Origin: Thiocystis violacea
Lineage (GTDB): Bacteria; Pseudomonadota; Gammaproteobacteria; Chromatiales; Chromatiaceae
Length of the DNA: 60,194 bases
Reading direction: 5' to 3'
Assembly: GCF_016583565.1 (NCBI RefSeq)
Contig: NZ_NRRF01000031.1
Coordinates: 1-60,194, forward strand
Each line of letters starts with the position of its first letter. Position 1 is the first letter of the stretch. Made by a program: the position numbers and the translations under genes. Under the pieces are notes generated by a model. That model ran no database searches. It was not told the DNA's origin and saw nothing but the letters and a program-made list of their open reading frames with translations. This document shows positions 9,501 through 17,677 of the stretch, piece by piece.

Positions 9501-9692
9501 GGTCGCCGCTTCCCAGTACGCTGATTTCCGGGAAACAAGAGACCGGCAGTCCCGATCCCGTCGGATGGGCAAGGCACGGGCGATGCGCGTTGTTCGCAGC
9601 GCCGAGGCTTGCAGGATAGGCAGGTCCGCCCGGCGCTGAGGTTGAATTTGAGGCCGCGACAGCTCACAACGCTGCGCCGCCCAGCGGCCGTC

Positions 9693-10682
9693 TTAGGTGC
9701 GCGGCGCCGGAACACCGGCCAAGAGGTCGCGCAGCACGTCGTCCGGTCGATAACCCTCGATCTCCAGGTCCGCGGTCAGCTTCAAACGGTGGCGCAGAAC
9801 GGCTGGCGCCATGGCCTTGACGTCGTCCGGCGTGACGAAGTCGCTGCCGCTTGCCAGCGCATGACCGCGGGCGGCGCGCACCAGGGCCACCGTGGCGCGC
9901 GGCCCCGGGCCTGTCTCGATGCCTTGCCAATCCCGCGCCGTGCGCACCACCCGCACGGCGTAGCCAAGGATGCTGTCGTCCATCTGGAGCGTCGCTGTGA
10001 TGCGCTGGATCGCCTGCAGATCTTCGATGGTCAGCACCTGTTCGATCTGCGAGGTATCCAGCTGATCTCCCACCTTCCCCTGCGTGGCCTGGCGCACCAT
10101 GGCGATTTCTTCGCGCTCTTCGGGGTAGCTGATGAAGACCTTGAGCAGGAAGCGGTCGAGCTGGGCCTGGGGCAGGGGATAGGTGCCCTCCTGTTCGATG
10201 GGGTTCTGGGTCGCGAAGACGAGGAAGGGCGGGGCGAGCGCGAGTGCCTTGCCCTCGATGGTGACTTGCTGCTCCTGCATGGCCTCCAGCATGGCCGACT
10301 GGGTCTTGGCCGGTGCGCGATTGATCTCGTCGCCGAGCAGCAGGTTGCAGAAGATGGGGCCGCGCCGGATGCGGAACTCCTCGCTCTTGAGGTCGAACAT
10401 GGCGTGCCCGGTCACGTCGCTGGGCATGAGATCGGGCGTGAACTGGATCCGCGAGAAGCGCCCGCCGACCGCGGCGGCCAGGGCGCGCACCAAGAGGGTC
10501 TTGCCGACACCCGGCAGGCCTTCGAGGAGGACATGACCCGCCGCCGCGAGCGCGACGATCGCCTCGCGGATGACCTGCTCTTGACCTATCAAGGCGCGCG
10601 CGACCATGGATTCGAGGGCCGCGAGCCGGGAGGCCGCCTCGCCGATGGCGAGCGGTGCGTCGCCGGTTCCTGTCATCGTCAT
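9693..10682 (-). CDS. MoxR-family AAA+ ATPase
   Basis: The protein has 329 residues. Walker A is GLPGVGKT, Walker B is LLGDEINRAP, and sensor and arginine-finger regions follow in VFATQNPIEQEGTYPLP and ERTG-like segments. MoxR ATPases work as chaperones that mature or activate proteins, usually together with DUF58 and von Willebrand A-domain partners encoded beside them. This gene is the last of a minus-strand cluster RDD-SpoIIM-DUF4129-DUF4350-MoxR. The expected DUF58 gene does not follow. A spacing of 54 bases from the DUF4350 gene is compatible with one operon. Confidence 0.9.
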   Translation of the reverse strand: MTMTGTGDAPLAIGEAASRLAALESMVARALIGQEQVIREAIVALAAAGHVLLEGLPGVGKTLLVRALAAAVGGRFSRIQFTPDLMPSDVTGHAMFDLKSEEFRIRRGPIFCNLLLGDEINRAPAKTQSAMLEAMQEQQVTIEGKALALAPPFLVFATQNPIEQEGTYPLPQAQLDRFLLKVFISYPEEREEIAMVRQATQGKVGDQLDTSQIEQVLTIEDLQAIQRITATLQMDDSILGYAVRVVRTARDWQGIETGPGPRATVALVRAARGHALASGSDFVTPDDVKAMAPAVLRHRLKLTADLEIEGYRPDDVLRDLLAGVPAPRT

Positions 10683-10736
10683 CCGTTGCTCCGTCGAAGA
10701 GGCCCTGCACCTGTGCGATCCAGGGTCGGTTGTGTC

Positions 10737-11927
10737 CTAGGGTCGAGGCTCGGGCGGCGGGGCGCCGACTGTGCCCCTTCGGGTGCTTCGTCGCAAGCCT
10801 TGCAGCAGCGCGGCCTGCTCGACAAAGGCGCGCGCGTCCTCTGGCTGGGCGAAGAGCGAGCGGTAGATGCGCTCGACGGGCTCGCCGGTGAAGGCGGCCA
10901 GGGCCTGCGCCTGCGCGTGCCTGTCCGCGCGGGCGATACTCGGGTGACCTTTCAGCCAGCCGCCGAGGATGCGTTCGCGGCTCGATTCGACTAGATGGCC
11001 GGTTCCGCCATGGCGCCAGAGGAAGTCGCCGCTCGCGTCCAGATGCTCGATCAGGTTCCGCCTGCTCCGATCAGGCGCGGCGGTCAGGGGGCCGAGCCGT
11101 CGGCCAAGTGACCACAGCCAGAACAGGGCCAGGAGTCCGACCGAGGCCAGCGCCTCGGGTGCAATGTCCCAGAGGAGCAGGCCCAGCCATGGCATGTCGC
11201 TGTCGTAGAGCAGCCAGACCTTTCCGCCGTCGCCGGGCGCCATCAACTGAGCCGCGAAGTAGGCGTGATCGTGGTCGCCGATGGCCGCATTGGTTAGAAA
11301 GGCACTGTCGCTCAGAACCGTCAACCGACCTTGGCCAATGCGCCTCTGGATGACCCTGGCGCGTCCCGCGGCGGTTGCCAGGGTCTCATCGCCCGCGTCT
11401 CCTTCCAGGGAAAAACCGGCTTGAAAGGCGACCTTCGCCGGGCGGCGCGCGTCAGGCGCCTGGACGCTCGCCAGGACCTCGTCCCGGTCACCAGCTCCGG
11501 CCGCGTCCGAGGGCTCGAATCTGAGTCGCAGGCCCAGATCGGATAGCAAATCCTCGGGGGGTGCCTCCTCGTTCCAGGTCTCCATGGCCTCCACGACCAG
11601 GTGGCCGCCTTGCCCCAGCCAGGACATGAGGCGCGAGCGGCGCTCCTCGCTCATGGGGCCGAGTCCCAGAACGACCAGGGTGTCGGTCGCGGGAGGCAGA
11701 TTCCAGAGGCGGTCGCGGCCGGCGACGCTCTCGACGGGGATATCCAGTCTGGCGAGAAACCGCTCGGTCGCCAAGAGAGGATTCCGGCGTGCCTCGGCCG
11801 AGTAGCCCTCGGGGACGCTGATTGTCCGGCGCTCGAAATTGGCGAAGAACCAGCTCAGCATCCCGGTGACCGCAATGAGGACGAGTCCGCCGACGACCAG
11901 ACTCAATGTGCGTCGCTCCGCGCTCAA
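10737..11927 (-). CDS. DUF4350-domain membrane protein
   Basis: The protein has 396 residues. It has an N-terminal membrane segment (LVVGGLVLIAVTGMLSWFF), a large extracytoplasmic DUF4350-like domain with an RFLARLD...LVVLGLG pattern reminiscent of GATase-like folds, and a second membrane segment around residues 265-290 (LASVGLLALFWLWSLG). A cytoplasmic tail follows. Such proteins accompany MoxR ATPases and DUF4129 proteins in a widely conserved cluster whose function is poorly defined; roles in envelope or stress physiology are proposed by context. Its start overlaps the stop of the DUF4129 gene by 4 bases. Confidence 0.8.
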   Translation of the reverse strand: MSAERRTLSLVVGGLVLIAVTGMLSWFFANFERRTISVPEGYSAEARRNPLLATERFLARLDIPVESVAGRDRLWNLPPATDTLVVLGLGPMSEERRSRLMSWLGQGGHLVVEAMETWNEEAPPEDLLSDLGLRLRFEPSDAAGAGDRDEVLASVQAPDARRPAKVAFQAGFSLEGDAGDETLATAAGRARVIQRRIGQGRLTVLSDSAFLTNAAIGDHDHAYFAAQLMAPGDGGKVWLLYDSDMPWLGLLLWDIAPEALASVGLLALFWLWSLGRRLGPLTAAPDRSRRNLIEHLDASGDFLWRHGGTGHLVESSRERILGGWLKGHPSIARADRHAQAQALAAFTGEPVERIYRSLFAQPEDARAFVEQAALLQGLRRSTRRGTVGAPPPEPRP

Positions 11928-13432
11928 GTCGTCACCGTCTCGGCGTCCGCCGTCCAGCGCGACCAGGTGTCGAGCAGTGCCTCAAGCGCCTCGTCCGTCG
12001 GGAGCCGGTGGGCGTAGGCGAAACGCTGCCAGGCTCGGGTCACCAGGGCGAAGGGGCCGAGCCTGGCGGGCGAGAGCCGGCGGGAGGCGAGCGCCAGGCA
12101 CTCGCCCTCGGTCGCGCCATCCGGTATCTCGACCCCCAGCCGGATCAGGTGCGCCAGGCTCGCGCGATAGAGCAGCGAGAGCGCGCCACGCCGATCGCCC
12201 TCTGTCAGTCGCGACCTGACCGCTCCCGCGATGTCCTCTGGCAAGCCCGCGTCCGCGATGGACTCCAGCGAGGGTGGCGCCGGCGATCGATCCGGTCGCG
12301 CGCGCCGCGCGGTCCAGCCGAATCGGCCGCGGTCTCTCCACACGCGGACGCCGAGCAGGGCGATCGCGACCACGGCCAGCGCGAGCAGCAGCCACTTGAG
12401 CGACGTCGCGACGGCGAGGAGGATCGCCTTCACGCCTCTCGGCAGGCTCGCGGGCTCTTCCTCTTGCGCCGGGGTCGAGATGGGTACCCATTCCTGACGC
12501 TCCTTGAGGCTCCCGAACGCCGGGTCGGCCAGGATCTCCGCGATCAGCGCTCGCGCCTGATCGGGTTCCGTGCGCGCATCCGCCGTTGCCATCCCGGCGG
12601 GGAGCAGGCTGAGACCGAGGACGAGTGTAGCGACCGCCAGGCCAGCGCCGAAGCGCGCGGCGTCATCGCGGCCGCGCGTCGGTGCCCGGTTCGCGCCAGG
12701 CGAGGCCGCGCGCGCCTGCTTGAAGGCCAGCTCGAGGTCCCAGGCTTCGAGCTCGGTGCGGCGCGCGAGGTAGAGGGCGAAGCCGGCGCAGACGTAGAAG
12801 GGTGCGATGAGCGAGAAGGCGAAGGCGTAGCCGATGACGCTGACCCAATAGGCCCAGGAGGTCTCATCGGTCACGGCGGCGAGGAGATCCAGTCGCGGCA
12901 CGCCCTGCGGCACCAGGAAGAAGACGCCCAGCAGGATCCCCGCCCAGATCAGGATCTCGAAGTGATAGCAGGTCAGGGTCACCCAGAAGGGCACGCCACT
13001 GCCGTTGCTCATGACGTGGCGGCGTTGGCGCAAGGCGGATCCTTGCAGCCCCTCCAGCAGGGTCAGGGGCATGAGGAAGGATCTGCGCATACTGATGCGC
13101 CGCCACAGGAGGTGCGGCAACATCCGCCTGGGGAGCCCGTCGCGCAGCAGGGGGCCGAGCGCGCGCCAGCCCAGCCGCTCGCCGAACAGGGCTCGGCTCG
13201 CCCAGACGAGCAGCGGCCCCTCGTAGATGGGTTTGAGCCACCAGAGCGCCAGCAGCCAAAGGCCCGGCCTCGGACCGGTCAGGAAGAGACAGAGAACCCC
13301 GAGCGGCAGCGCGCTCACCCACCAGAGCAGCCACATCGGCAGGAACCAGGCGCGTGCCAGCGCGAACCCGAGATCCTGCCCTTCCCAGGGGTCGCGCGGG
13401 CGCAGGCTCGCGGTGGCGCGGTCAAGCTCCAT
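11924..13432 (-). CDS. DUF4129-domain multi-pass membrane protein
   Basis: The protein has 502 residues. Two or three membrane segments near residues 33-80 (WFLPMWLLWWVSALPLGVLC) and more near residues 150-230 precede a long periplasmic loop. A further helix (AILLAVATSLKWLLLALAVV) leads to the C-terminal DUF4129 domain, with LLYRASLAHLIRLGVEIPDG and EALLDTWSRW. The start at 13432 overlaps the SpoIIM stop by 11 bases and is preferred to the longer frame reaching 13498. It sits in the middle of the RDD-SpoIIM-DUF4129-DUF4350-MoxR cluster. Confidence 0.8.
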   Translation of the reverse strand: MELDRATASLRPRDPWEGQDLGFALARAWFLPMWLLWWVSALPLGVLCLFLTGPRPGLWLLALWWLKPIYEGPLLVWASRALFGERLGWRALGPLLRDGLPRRMLPHLLWRRISMRRSFLMPLTLLEGLQGSALRQRRHVMSNGSGVPFWVTLTCYHFEILIWAGILLGVFFLVPQGVPRLDLLAAVTDETSWAYWVSVIGYAFAFSLIAPFYVCAGFALYLARRTELEAWDLELAFKQARAASPGANRAPTRGRDDAARFGAGLAVATLVLGLSLLPAGMATADARTEPDQARALIAEILADPAFGSLKERQEWVPISTPAQEEEPASLPRGVKAILLAVATSLKWLLLALAVVAIALLGVRVWRDRGRFGWTARRARPDRSPAPPSLESIADAGLPEDIAGAVRSRLTEGDRRGALSLLYRASLAHLIRLGVEIPDGATEGECLALASRRLSPARLGPFALVTRAWQRFAYAHRLPTDEALEALLDTWSRWTADAETVTT

Positions 13433-14411
13433 GCCGGCCTCGGCCCGCCAGCGTGAGATAGAGCGCGACCAGCACCCAGCCGGCCAGGCCCACGCCATAT
13501 TTCACCGCGCCTGGCGCGGTTCCCGATGACCAGAAGGCCTCGACGATAGCGGCCAGCAGCAGCATGATCCCCGCGCCGCCGACCAGGACGATGGCGTCCC
13601 GCGCGTTGGCGCGCAGCGCGGCGAGCCGCGAGCGATTGCCCGGGGCGAGCAGCGCCTTGCCCAGCAGCAGGCCGGCGGCGCCCGAGATGGCGATGGCGGT
13701 CAGCTCATAGGGGCCGTGGCCGCTGACGAAGGTCCAGAAGGTCTCGCCGTAGTCGAGCCGGGTCAGATGGCCGGCGGCGGCGCCGATGAAGAGCCCGTTG
13801 AAGACCAGGATGACGGCGGTGCCGACGCCGAAGAGCAGACCGCTTGCGAAGCTGCGGAAACCGATGCCGACGTTGTTCATGATGTAGAAGCCGAACATGG
13901 CGAAATCGGTGTCCGCCTGCCGCGCCTGGCTGCGGCCCGGCTTGCGGTTCGCGGGATCGTAGAGCTCCTCGAGGTTGGCGATCTCGAGGCTGCTCATGAG
14001 GCTGTGAATGACCTCTTCGTCCTGGTGGGCGGCGACGCCCATGCCCAGCATGGGCAGGAAGAGCAGCGCCATCCCCAGCCAGAACGCCCCGGCATGACGG
14101 CGCAGGGTGCGCGGGAAGTCGCGGGCCATGAAGCCGAGCGAGGCCTTGAGCAGCCGGGTTCTGCGGCGATAGAGCTGGCGATAGCCACGCCGTGCCAGGT
14201 CGTGCAGATCGGCGATGAGTCCCGGGCTGTAGCCACGGCTGCGCGCCAGGGCATAGTGAGCGCAGACGTGCCTGTAGAGCTGCGGAAACGGTCGCGGGTC
14301 CGGCACGGGCGCTTGGCGGCCCGTTTTGCCGCCGGCCTCCAGCGCCCTCAGCACACCCCGGTATTGCTCCCAGAGCGCGGCATGGGCGGCCTCGAACTGT
14401 TGCTGTTTCAT
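13422..14411 (-). CDS. SpoIIM-family (stage II sporulation protein M-like) membrane protein
   Basis: The protein has 329 residues. A soluble helical N-terminal third is followed by five or six membrane segments, for example AGAFWLGMALLFLPMLGMGV, FASGLLFGVGTAVILVFNGL and LTAIAISGAAGLLLGKALL. The GLF-IGA and GHGPYELTAI elements are typical of this family. Despite the name, these proteins are common in non-sporulating proteobacteria, where they cluster with MoxR and RDD genes. Its role here is inferred only from that cluster. The start overlaps the end of the RDD gene by 4 bases. Confidence 0.85.
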   Translation of the reverse strand: MKQQQFEAAHAALWEQYRGVLRALEAGGKTGRQAPVPDPRPFPQLYRHVCAHYALARSRGYSPGLIADLHDLARRGYRQLYRRRTRLLKASLGFMARDFPRTLRRHAGAFWLGMALLFLPMLGMGVAAHQDEEVIHSLMSSLEIANLEELYDPANRKPGRSQARQADTDFAMFGFYIMNNVGIGFRSFASGLLFGVGTAVILVFNGLFIGAAAGHLTRLDYGETFWTFVSGHGPYELTAIAISGAAGLLLGKALLAPGNRSRLAALRANARDAIVLVGGAGIMLLLAAIVEAFWSSGTAPGAVKYGVGLAGWVLVALYLTLAGRGRHGA

Positions 14412-15097
14412 GAGGGCTCGGGTTCGCGTCCGCGCGCCAGCCAGCTCGCCCAGCCTCGCGCCAGATCCACCGCCCGCGCGCCCTGCTCGTGGGTGAGGAT
14501 TTCGGCCAGCTCGATCCGGCGCGCCTCGGACAGCCGCTCGCCGCGCTCGGCGAAGGAGAGGATGGCTTGCTGCGTCTCGGTGCTCAATCTGTGCGGGGGT
14601 GCGATGGGCGTCGCCGAGACGGCGGCGCGCGACGCCGTGCGACGCTCGGCGTGAAGGACCAGCGTCCCCGCCGCCAGGTCGCCGAGCCGGCGGAAATCGC
14701 GGTCGATGAGCAGACTGATGAGGCCGATGCCGTAGAGTACCGGCAGGAAATCGACGACACGCAGGAGATTGCGAATCATGGATGCCGGCAGGCCGACCGG
14801 CGTGCCGTCGTCATGCGCGACGATCAGTCCCATGGCGCGCTTGCCGGGCGTCGTCCCCTTCCAGACCTCGAAGACGACCGGATAGAACCATTCGAGAAGA
14901 AAGAAGGCGAGCAGCATGAGGCCGGCGCCGACGTCGGCGAGCACGATGAGCGGCGTGAGCGCCAGATAGAGTCCGGCGCGGATGACCCCATCCAGCACGA
15001 AGGCGAGCGCCCGCGGCACGGGTCCGGCGACCCGCAGCCCCAGGTCGATTCCCTCGGGCGTCTCGTTGAAGCGGATGGTGTCGATGCTGGGCTGCAT
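14408..15097 (-). CDS. RDD-family membrane protein
   Basis: The protein has 229 residues. The family-defining residues are visible as PRALAFVLDGVIRAGLYL (the R and D of the first helix) and RDFRRLGDLAAGTLVLH (the third block). Three membrane segments follow the usual layout, and the C-terminal 60 residues form a charged cytoplasmic tail. RDD proteins are membrane proteins of mostly unknown function; some behave as ion antiporters. As first gene of the minus-strand MoxR cluster, it probably carries the operon promoter upstream, in the 88-base gap to the chorismate-lyase-like gene. Confidence 0.87.
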   Translation of the reverse strand: MQPSIDTIRFNETPEGIDLGLRVAGPVPRALAFVLDGVIRAGLYLALTPLIVLADVGAGLMLLAFFLLEWFYPVVFEVWKGTTPGKRAMGLIVAHDDGTPVGLPASMIRNLLRVVDFLPVLYGIGLISLLIDRDFRRLGDLAAGTLVLHAERRTASRAAVSATPIAPPHRLSTETQQAILSFAERGERLSEARRIELAEILTHEQGARAVDLARGWASWLARGREPEPS

Positions 15098-15185
15098 ATC
15101 CTGGTCGAGGCGGTGCGCCGATACTGGTCAGGTGTGCGGGCGCTCATGACCGCCCGGCACGGGGCCATCGGTCCGTCGCGCCCGG

Positions 15186-15767
15186 TCAACGGTAAAGGTC
15201 GAGCGGGAAGTATTCCGTGATCAGGATCACCGGACGCCCATCGATGATGATGCGGTAGGTGCGGAAGACGGCCATGGCGCCGTCGGCGGTCCGGTCCACG
15301 CCGATGTCCAGCACCTCCCGGTAGCTCTCCAGGCCACTGTCGCGGATGAGCGCCCCGATGCCGATCTCGCGGTCGATGAGCCTCTGTCGGAACTCGGGCG
15401 GTATCAACTCGGCGCGGATCAGCGAGAAGGCCTCGGCGAAACTCCTTCCGCTATCCGTGCCGCGCAGGCGTGCGTCGCGGATGAGGCAGAGGTCATCGGC
15501 TTCGACCTGAATCCAGGGGACGGGCTCCAGTGCGGCCTCGAAGCGCTGCTCAAGTGTATCCACCGCGACCGGCTCCCAGAAATACGCCTCCAGGATCTTG
15601 GTCACTGTGCCGTCCGTGACCAGCAAGGCACGTAGAAAGGGTGGTAGATCGCTCAAGGCGAGCCGCTCGCCGTTGGGCGCGGCGATGTCGCCCTGCCTGA
15701 CGAAGCCGTCACGGCGAAAGGGGAGCTCTGCGGGCGCCGAGGCGGCGCGGCCATAGTAGCGGTGCAT
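15186..15767 (-). CDS. DUF98 / chorismate pyruvate-lyase-like protein
   Basis: The protein has 193 residues. The pattern LPPFLRALLVTDGTVTKILE, then YFWEPVAVDTL, followed by a central region with ELIPPEFRQRLIDREIGIG, resembles the DUF98/UbiC-like superfamily. Members remove pyruvate from chorismate to give 4-hydroxybenzoate, the first step of ubiquinone synthesis in bacteria. The C-terminus (VFRTYRIIIDGRPVILITEYFPLDLY) fits the same fold. No ubi gene is adjacent, so the substrate is uncertain. It lies on the same strand as the RDD cluster, 88 bases upstream of it. Confidence 0.6.
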   Translation of the reverse strand: MHRYYGRAASAPAELPFRRDGFVRQGDIAAPNGERLALSDLPPFLRALLVTDGTVTKILEAYFWEPVAVDTLEQRFEAALEPVPWIQVEADDLCLIRDARLRGTDSGRSFAEAFSLIRAELIPPEFRQRLIDREIGIGALIRDSGLESYREVLDIGVDRTADGAMAVFRTYRIIIDGRPVILITEYFPLDLYR

Positions 15768-16485
15768 CGCGCGACCTCAGTGCCGCCAGCCGGGCGGGGG
15801 AGCGCCAGCCGAAGTGGATGTCTCTGAAGTGGATGTCTCTGAAGTGGATGTCTCTGAAGTGGATGTCTCTGAGATGCGGAAGGCTGCGCGGAGCCGCTCT
15901 TGCGTCGCTGTTTCGTGCTCAAGGGGCGCCGAGGACACGCAGGCGCCGAAGGACGGGCGCGTCGCGCTCGCGGCGTCACGCGGAGGATTTGCGTCGATAA
16001 GACTTGTTGCGTTACTGCCAAGGATCATGTGGTGGAAATTCCGAGGGCTGGGCCGGTCGCTTGTGAGCGGCATTCAGCAGCGCGTGTCTCGCCCGTCCTG
16101 AATCCGCGAAAATGAATCGTGTTTTATTTTTTAACTTTTTGAATAATAGATAAAAAACGCTGTATTGCTCGAAACCGTCCGGCGGGGGAGGGGGTAGGGG
16201 GATGCGGTTGAATCCAATCCGCTGTAAGAAATCTACCAATCTGTTCGATTGTGGGCTTGATGTCTAATCGGATTTGCCCCAATCTTAAGTGGGGCCCCCA
16301 ACCGCCAGGAGTCACCCCGATGCTCTGCAGGGGGCACACCCCGCCCTGCCGCACGTTTACCTCAGCGCCAGCCTGGAAATGGGCTATGGTTGTGACAGGG
16401 ACGGCGCGCGGCGTGGCTCGGAAAGCATACGCGTATCGTGTTATATACATTGTGCCTGATGGCCAACAATCTGGAGATTCAACCC
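15768..16485. other. 718-bp intergenic region with a tandem repeat and an AT-rich block, no convincing gene
   Basis: The region holds the 15-bp repeat (15811-15870), a low-GC block at 16110-16165 that stands out against the high-GC surroundings, and a G-rich tract around 16181-16203. The lpp-like gene follows. A palindromic ATACGCGTAT at 16426-16435 and TATATA at 16442-16447 may belong to the lpp promoter, but no good -35 lies at the right distance. Open frames across the repeat lack ribosome sites. Confidence 0.4.
15811..15870. repeat. Perfect 15-bp tandem repeat, four copies
   Basis: The unit GAAGTGGATGTCTCT is present four times without a mismatch, at 15811, 15826, 15841 and 15856. The unit length is a multiple of three, so any reading frame across it stays open. 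On the minus strand one frame would read SETST four times. It lies just upstream of the DUF98 gene start. Perfect identity indicates recent expansion by slippage. Confidence 0.95.
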
Positions 16486-16683
16486 ATGACCAAGATCGTC
16501 AAAGTCGCTTCCCTGTCTGCTGCCGCACTTCTGAGCGCCTCCATGCTCGGCGGCTGCACCACCGACCAGACCGCTCGTGATATGGCTCAGCAAGCCATGG
16601 ACACCGCCAACAGTGCCCAGGCCTGCTGCAACTCCAACACCGAGCGCTTGGATCGTATGTATCAGAAGATCATGGGCAAGTAA
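16486..16683 (+). CDS. Murein-lipoprotein-like (Lpp/OprI type) alanine-rich outer-membrane lipoprotein
   Basis: The protein has 65 residues, with CTGGAG nine bases before the ATG. The signal peptide ends in a lipobox (MLGGC, Cys24), followed by a short helical, alanine-rich region with heptad-like spacing (TARDMAQQAMDTANSAQACC), and the protein terminates in lysine (YQKIMGK). This is the layout of the Braun/OprI lipoproteins, which sit in the outer membrane as coiled-coil trimers and are joined to peptidoglycan through the terminal lysine. Two adjacent internal cysteines are unusual. The 3' end overlaps the convergent L,D-transpeptidase gene by 22 bases. Confidence 0.8.
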   Translation: MTKIVKVASLSAAALLSASMLGGCTTDQTARDMAQQAMDTANSAQACCNSNTERLDRMYQKIMGK

Positions 16684-17639
16684 GACGCACTGCCCGATTT
16701 GCTCCGGCGTCCCACAACCTGTGGGATGCCGGTGTCTTCCGCCACCGCCTTCTCGACCAAGGCCCAATCGATCGTCACGTCCTCTGCATTCGCGATCGAC
16801 TCGGGAATCACCGATCTCGCACTCTTAAGCTCGCTCTTCTCGCCTGTCTGTACCTCAAGATAGAGGTCGTCTCCGCGCCAACCGACCTTATACGGCTGGT
16901 CGATGATGGCGACCGGCGTCTCGATGCTGACCGTCGGATACAGCTCCTCCACCCCTTCGGGATACATGCGGATGCAGCCGCCGCTCACCTCCATGCCGAT
17001 GCCCCAGGGCATGCTGGTGCCGTGGATGAGGTAGTCCGGATTGCTCAGGCGCATCGCATAGCGCCCGAGCGGGTTGTCCGGGCCTGGCGGAACCGTCGCT
17101 GGCAGGATGTCGCCGCGCGCCGCATGGGAGGCACGCACATTGGGTCCGGGCGTCCAGACCGGATTCTCCCGCTTCTGGATGACTTTGAAGGTGCCGAGCG
17201 GTGTGCCCATGGCGTCCTTGCCGACGCTGATGGTGTAGATGCGCACCTCGTTCGGGCTGTCGGGCGGGTAGTAATAGAGCCGCTTCTCGGCGCGGTTGAT
17301 CACGATCCCCTCGCGCGCCACATTGGGCAGCACGAAGATGCTTGGGACCATGACCTCCGTCCCCTCGCCAGGCACCCACATGTCGACCTTGGGGTTGGCT
17401 TGACGCATGTCTGCGTAGCCCAGATTGTTCTGCCGGGCGATATCCAGCAGCGTATCCTTGGCCCGTGCCGTGAGATAGAAGGGAACGCCGACGACGGAGT
17501 CATTGGGGTTGTCCAGTCGGAACGTCTCGGCGCGAGCGCCTTGTCCGGCCCCCAAGCCAAGCAGGGATACACCGATCAAGGTCGCGAGCCATGCCCGCCC
17601 CTGTCTGCCAACATCCGGTCCACTCGTAACACGCTTCAT
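16662..17639 (-). CDS. L,D-transpeptidase (YkuD domain) with LysM-like segment
   Basis: The protein has 325 residues and a signal peptide (AWLATLIGVSLLGLGAG). A LysM-like segment around residues 55-100 (TLLDIARQNNLGYADMRQAN) leads to the catalytic YkuD domain with HGTSMPWGIG and the nucleophile motif SGGCIRMYPEG. Such enzymes (LdtA/B/C/E type) either cross-link peptidoglycan or attach Braun lipoprotein to it. The neighbouring Lpp-like gene argues for the anchoring role. A second ATG five codons upstream (17654) is possible; the one at 17639 has the better ribosome site (AGAGGA). The gene is divergent from the EF-G gene. Confidence 0.9.
   Translation of the reverse strand: MKRVTSGPDVGRQGRAWLATLIGVSLLGLGAGQGARAETFRLDNPNDSVVGVPFYLTARAKDTLLDIARQNNLGYADMRQANPKVDMWVPGEGTEVMVPSIFVLPNVAREGIVINRAEKRLYYYPPDSPNEVRIYTISVGKDAMGTPLGTFKVIQKRENPVWTPGPNVRASHAARGDILPATVPPGPDNPLGRYAMRLSNPDYLIHGTSMPWGIGMEVSGGCIRMYPEGVEELYPTVSIETPVAIIDQPYKVGWRGDDLYLEVQTGEKSELKSARSVIPESIANAEDVTIDWALVEKAVAEDTGIPQVVGRRSKSGSASYLPMIF
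16704..16732. terminator. Strong hairpin inside the 3' end of the L,D-transpeptidase gene, likely lpp terminator
   Basis: CCGGCGTCCCACA pairs with TGTGGGATGCCGG around a 3-base loop, giving 13 pairs including one G-U. It starts 20 bases after the lpp-like stop codon, in the direction of that transcript, while on the other strand it encodes TGIPQVVGRRS of the transpeptidase. The T-run after it is weak (TGTCTTCC), so termination is plausible but not certain. mRNA stabilisation is an alternative. Confidence 0.5.
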
Positions 17640-17677
17640 ACTCTTCCTCTTCATACTCTTAGTCTGGTTGAGATTCG

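Noticed and set aside
15777..16073. Minus-strand open frame of 98 codons across the 15-bp repeat, reading SETST four times
   Set aside because: No ribosome site, no recognisable sequence outside the repeat, and three frames stay open across it because the unit is a multiple of three.
16124..16450. Minus-strand frame of 108 codons ending in HPPTPSPAG-type sequence
   Set aside because: This pattern comes from a G/C-rich intergenic motif that often produces spurious frames; composition is not protein-like.
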